Both the position numbers and the translations under genes were made by a program. A DNA stretch of 64,000 nt from Cydia pomonella (taxonomy: Eukaryota > Arthropoda > Insecta > Lepidoptera > Tortricidae): contig NC_084716.1 of NCBI RefSeq assembly GCF_033807575.1, positions 62,001 through 126,000 of the forward strand, in the 5' to 3' direction. Below the pieces are notes generated by a model that made no database searches, was not told the DNA's origin, and saw only the letters and a program-made list of their open reading frames with translations. Below are positions 61,246-64,000 of this stretch, piece by piece. Position 1 is the stretch's first letter. Each line of letters begins with the position of its first letter.

Positions 61246-64000
61246 CTAGCAGCACTCTTCTCCTATAGGTATTCGAGCGACGCGTGCGGCGGAACGGGTC
61301 AGGACACCCGTCTTCGTCCTTATTCTCACCATTCTGGTTCGTCCGTCTCTCCCAGGCAATGTCTGTTCTATAATGCCTCGTGGCCAGATGTTACGGGGCC
61401 CATCAGGGTCGACAATAAGGACTAGGTCTCCCACTTGCAAGGGCCTCTGCTCCTTATTCCATTTTTGTCGCGGCAACAAATCGGGTAACACTTCTCTGAC
61501 CCAACGTTTCCAATATAGATCGGCAAGCCTCTGAGCTATTCGCCATTGTTTTCTAAGGAAAAACTCGGAGTTATCAAAATTGCCCATTTGAGGTAAGTTC
61601 GACGACGAGCCCAAAAGAAAATGGTTTGGTGTCAAGGTCACTGCACTTCCGGCTTCGACAGAGACGTGCGTTAGAGGTCGACTGTTAACAATATTCTCCA
61701 CCTCGGCTAGTAAAGTGTTATATGTCTCTTCCCTGGGCGCGCGTTCTTTCAGGACGATTTTCAGTGAGCTCTTTACGCTTTTTATAAGTCGCTCCCATGC
61801 CCCACCCCAGTGTGGGCTGGCGGCGGGAATAAACGTCCATTTGGTCCCATTATTTATGGCAGCGTTGCGAACCTCTTCATTATTTTTCAGTTCCTGAAGT
61901 GCCCTTTTTAGTTCTACGTCGGCTCCACGAAGATTCGTTCCATTGTCTGAAAATATGTGTTGAGGCCATCCCCTCCTCGCGGCCATACGACGGAGGGCCA
62001 TAATTAAGGCATCGGTAGTCAAGGAAGCGACGGTTTCCAAATGAATAGCCCGAACGGTTAAGCATGTGAAAATCACACCGTACCTCTTCTCCCGCCGTCT
62101 CCCAATAGCCACCTCTTGCGGACCGAACAGGTCTATTCCGCAGAAGGTGAATGGTCGCTGGTGATGAGCCATCCGTGCTTCAGGTAAGTTACCCATCCTT
62201 GGAATTTCTGGTCTGCTTTTCTTTATTCTGCAGACCATACATTTAGACGCAATATTTTTTACTGTTGGGCGAAGTTTAATAATCCAATATTTTTGTTTAA
62301 GGTTGTTCACCACAGTCTCTTGATTCTGATGAGCCGCGCTGACATGGTAAGACTTCACAATCAATCTAGTTATGTAATCTTTTCCATCTAGGATTATAGG
62401 CCTTTTTGTTTCAGGTGACACATCGGCAGCAGCATCAATTCGGCCCCCGACGCGCAAGACTCCGTGCTCATCAAGGTAAGGTGATAAGGTAAGTAGTTTA
62501 CTACTTTTTTCCATGTATTTTCCTTGTTTCAGAATTTTAATTTCTTCACTAAACGATTGCGCCTGTGATTGTCTTATCAGCAGGCGCTCGGCTTCCTCCA
62601 TTGTCTCGTAATTATTATTATCGGTAAGTTTTCGACATTTTTTTATAAACTCCAAAACAGCGTGAGTACTTCGGAGTAGGCGCAACCACGATGAAAATCG
62701 CGTAGGCTCAGGTACAGGTAAGTCAATATACTCATTATTTACCATTTGTATAATGTTAACACACTCTAATTCATTGTCATTTATTGCAGGTTGTAAACAA
62801 TCCTTCGGCCAAGTGCGCTCATTATCGTATAAGAAAACCGGTCCGTGTAGCCACTGATTTTGCAGAATCGACACATCGTACGCTTCCCTTGTTGCTATGT
62901 CCGCTACGTTAAGGTGCGTAGGGACGTACTTCCACTCATCACTGCAGGTAAGTTCATCTATTTCGCCTAAGCGATTAGCTATATACGGCTTATAAGTGCG
63001 ACATTTGTTTCTGATCCAGTGTAAAGTCGTAGATGAGTCACTCCAGAATATTTTGCGATTAGGTTTTATTTTATGCTCTTTTATTATAGTGTCAGCCAGT
63101 CTAGCAGCAAGGACAGCAGAATTTAGTTCAAGTCGAGGAATGGACGTCATTTTATTCGATGAAATTCGGCATTTGCTTGCCACAAATGCGATGTACACAT
63201 GTGCGTTGCTTTCCCAGCGCCAGTACGCAACGGTACACATAGCCTTAACAGACGAATCGCAAAACAAATGTAATTGTAGATTCGTATAGCATGCAGCGGG
63301 CGATGGTTCTAAGTTCAGCGGCTGCACCGGCGCGGGCGCGCCATCCTTGTCTCGCTCACTAGAGGTACCGGCCGCCGCCGCGATCGAGTCTGTCTCGTTC
63401 ACTCCCGTGACTCCCATATGCGCTGCGTTATAGTAAAATCTCGGCAGCCGTATGTTACGTAATGACTGTAAACAACTTATCCAATTGCACCATTTTTCAT
63501 ATATCTTGTTAGGTATTTCCATATCCCAATCTATGTTTTCTTGCCAACATAATTGTAGAATCATTTTGCCATTAACAGTAAACGGAGATAGAAATCCATA
63601 GACATCAAATATGGACATAACAACTCGCAAAATGTCCCGTTTCGTCGGTCTTTGTGTTCCGTTGATAATATTTTCAGGAATCTTCTTAAATGAAACGTCA
63701 AAACCCAGTACATCTTCATGCGGAAACCAGATTAAGCCGAGAGTTCGTTCGCTTTGATATTGTTCTCCGGTTTTAAACTTTACAGCTGCTTCGCCGAGAG
63801 TTGATTTTGGCATGGACTCGAGAACTTGTTTACTATTAGAAGTCCAGTTACGTAATTCGAAGCCACCTTGCTGATGAATTGATTTTATATCTCTTATCAA
63901 CTCAATAGCGGTTTTTTCATCTGGTAGGCTGTCTATATAATCGTCAACGTAGTGTTGGTTGTATATAGCTTCGCAGGCAGGTAACATCGTTGGCTCGAAA
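61246..64000 (-). CDS. pol: BEL/Pao retrotransposon pol, partial at the window edge
   Basis: An uninterrupted minus-strand frame of more than 913 codons, still open at base 64000. It starts inside reverse transcriptase, with the catalytic box YVDD (residues 13-16 counted from Met 63987). The Pao-type region follows (FGLSPFTVNGK-like block GFLSPFTVNGKMILQ), then an RNase H-like domain (LFCDSSVKAMCTVAYW, FWSDSSTTLHWIRN). Next come the H2C2 zinc domain (HQNQETVVNNLKQ to CMVCRIKK), the integrase core with Asp in GIDLFGP (about 619), Asp in SDNGTN (about 681) and Glu in WGGAWERL (about 731), and the C-terminal DUF5641-like domain (LYWKRWVREVLPDL). A GC-rich Ala/Pro insert lies at about residues 195-225. 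No stop or frameshift is seen, so the element may be recent or active. Confidence 0.93.
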   Translation of the reverse strand, partial: FEPTMLPACEAIYNQHYVDDYIDSLPDEKTAIELIRDIKSIHQQGGFELRNWTSNSKQVLESMPKSTLGEAAVKFKTGEQYQSERTLGLIWFPHEDVLGFDVSFKKIPENIINGTQRPTKRDILRVVMSIFDVYGFLSPFTVNGKMILQLCWQENIDWDMEIPNKIYEKWCNWISCLQSLRNIRLPRFYYNAAHMGVTGVNETDSIAAAAGTSSERDKDGAPAPVQPLNLEPSPAACYTNLQLHLFCDSSVKAMCTVAYWRWESNAHVYIAFVASKCRISSNKMTSIPRLELNSAVLAARLADTIIKEHKIKPNRKIFWSDSSTTLHWIRNKCRTYKPYIANRLGEIDELTCSDEWKYVPTHLNVADIATREAYDVSILQNQWLHGPVFLYDNERTWPKDCLQPAINDNELECVNIIQMVNNEYIDLPVPEPTRFSSWLRLLRSTHAVLEFIKKCRKLTDNNNYETMEEAERLLIRQSQAQSFSEEIKILKQGKYMEKSSKLLTLSPYLDEHGVLRVGGRIDAAADVSPETKRPIILDGKDYITRLIVKSYHVSAAHQNQETVVNNLKQKYWIIKLRPTVKNIASKCMVCRIKKSRPEIPRMGNLPEARMAHHQRPFTFCGIDLFGPQEVAIGRRREKRYGVIFTCLTVRAIHLETVASLTTDALIMALRRMAARRGWPQHIFSDNGTNLRGADVELKRALQELKNNEEVRNAAINNGTKWTFIPAASPHWGGAWERLIKSVKSSLKIVLKERAPREETYNTLLAEVENIVNSRPLTHVSVEAGSAVTLTPNHFLLGSSSNLPQMGNFDNSEFFLRKQWRIAQRLADLYWKRWVREVLPDLLPRQKWNKEQRPLQVGDLVLIVDPDGPRNIWPRGIIEQTLPGRDGRTRMVRIRTKTGVLTRSAARVARIPIGEECC

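Overview
The window is animal nuclear DNA, almost certainly from a moth or butterfly. Short GC-rich coding exons with GT-AG borders sit in long AT-rich introns. The space between them is packed with repeat types I recognise from lepidopteran genomes: tRNA-derived SINEs, RTE-like LINE tails, MITEs, the GGGTTCCGTA repeat, the AACCGACTTC repeat, Gypsy and BEL/Pao elements and a maT-type mariner relic. No bacterial gene, operon, CRISPR array or free-standing tRNA or rRNA gene was seen.

Two host genes can be supported. On the minus strand, the first two exons (3575-3471 and 2876-2685) of a secreted trypsin-like protein leave the window to the left. Its catalytic histidine position reads Thr, so it looks like a serine protease homologue. 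On the plus strand, five exons (7951-8162, 25525-25596, 30019-30177, 36011-36154, 50145-50216) encode a signal peptide, an N-terminal LRR cap and about six leucine-rich repeats. Every internal junction has the same codon phase and exon lengths are 72, 159, 144 and 72 bases, an LRR-cassette design. The gene runs off the right side; its final family (LGR-like receptor or other LRR protein) cannot be named.

Intron 4 of the LRR gene (36155-50144) is the most unusual stretch. It begins with eleven near-identical 99-bp copies of a shortened LRR exon, each still carrying a splice acceptor and donor. Then comes a maT/mariner transposase relic whose two halves (37480-38277 and 43806-43995) are separated by about 5.5 kb of inverted-repeat DNA. 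That insert carries a minisatellite of about 17 copies of an 85-bp unit, itself interrupted by a perfect 54-bp palindrome.

The right end is dominated by retrotransposons. A nearly complete Ty3/Gypsy element (52566-59513) has 361-bp LTRs differing at one noticed base, a 4-bp target duplication, an Arg/Ser-rich first reading frame apparently spliced to Gag through a GC-AG intron, and a pol frame broken by two mutually compensating indels. A BEL/Pao element (64000-61246, minus) has a long uninterrupted pol frame and leaves the window on the right.

Other mobile DNA includes a 1.8-kb foldback element (27531-29337), a roughly 490-bp inverted-repeat element (31171-31658), two hAT-type MITEs with 8-bp duplications (24586-24949, 47504-47647), two SINE copies with 15-bp duplications, a truncated LINE with a 13-bp duplication, and two repeat families that occur in the same order near both ends of the window.
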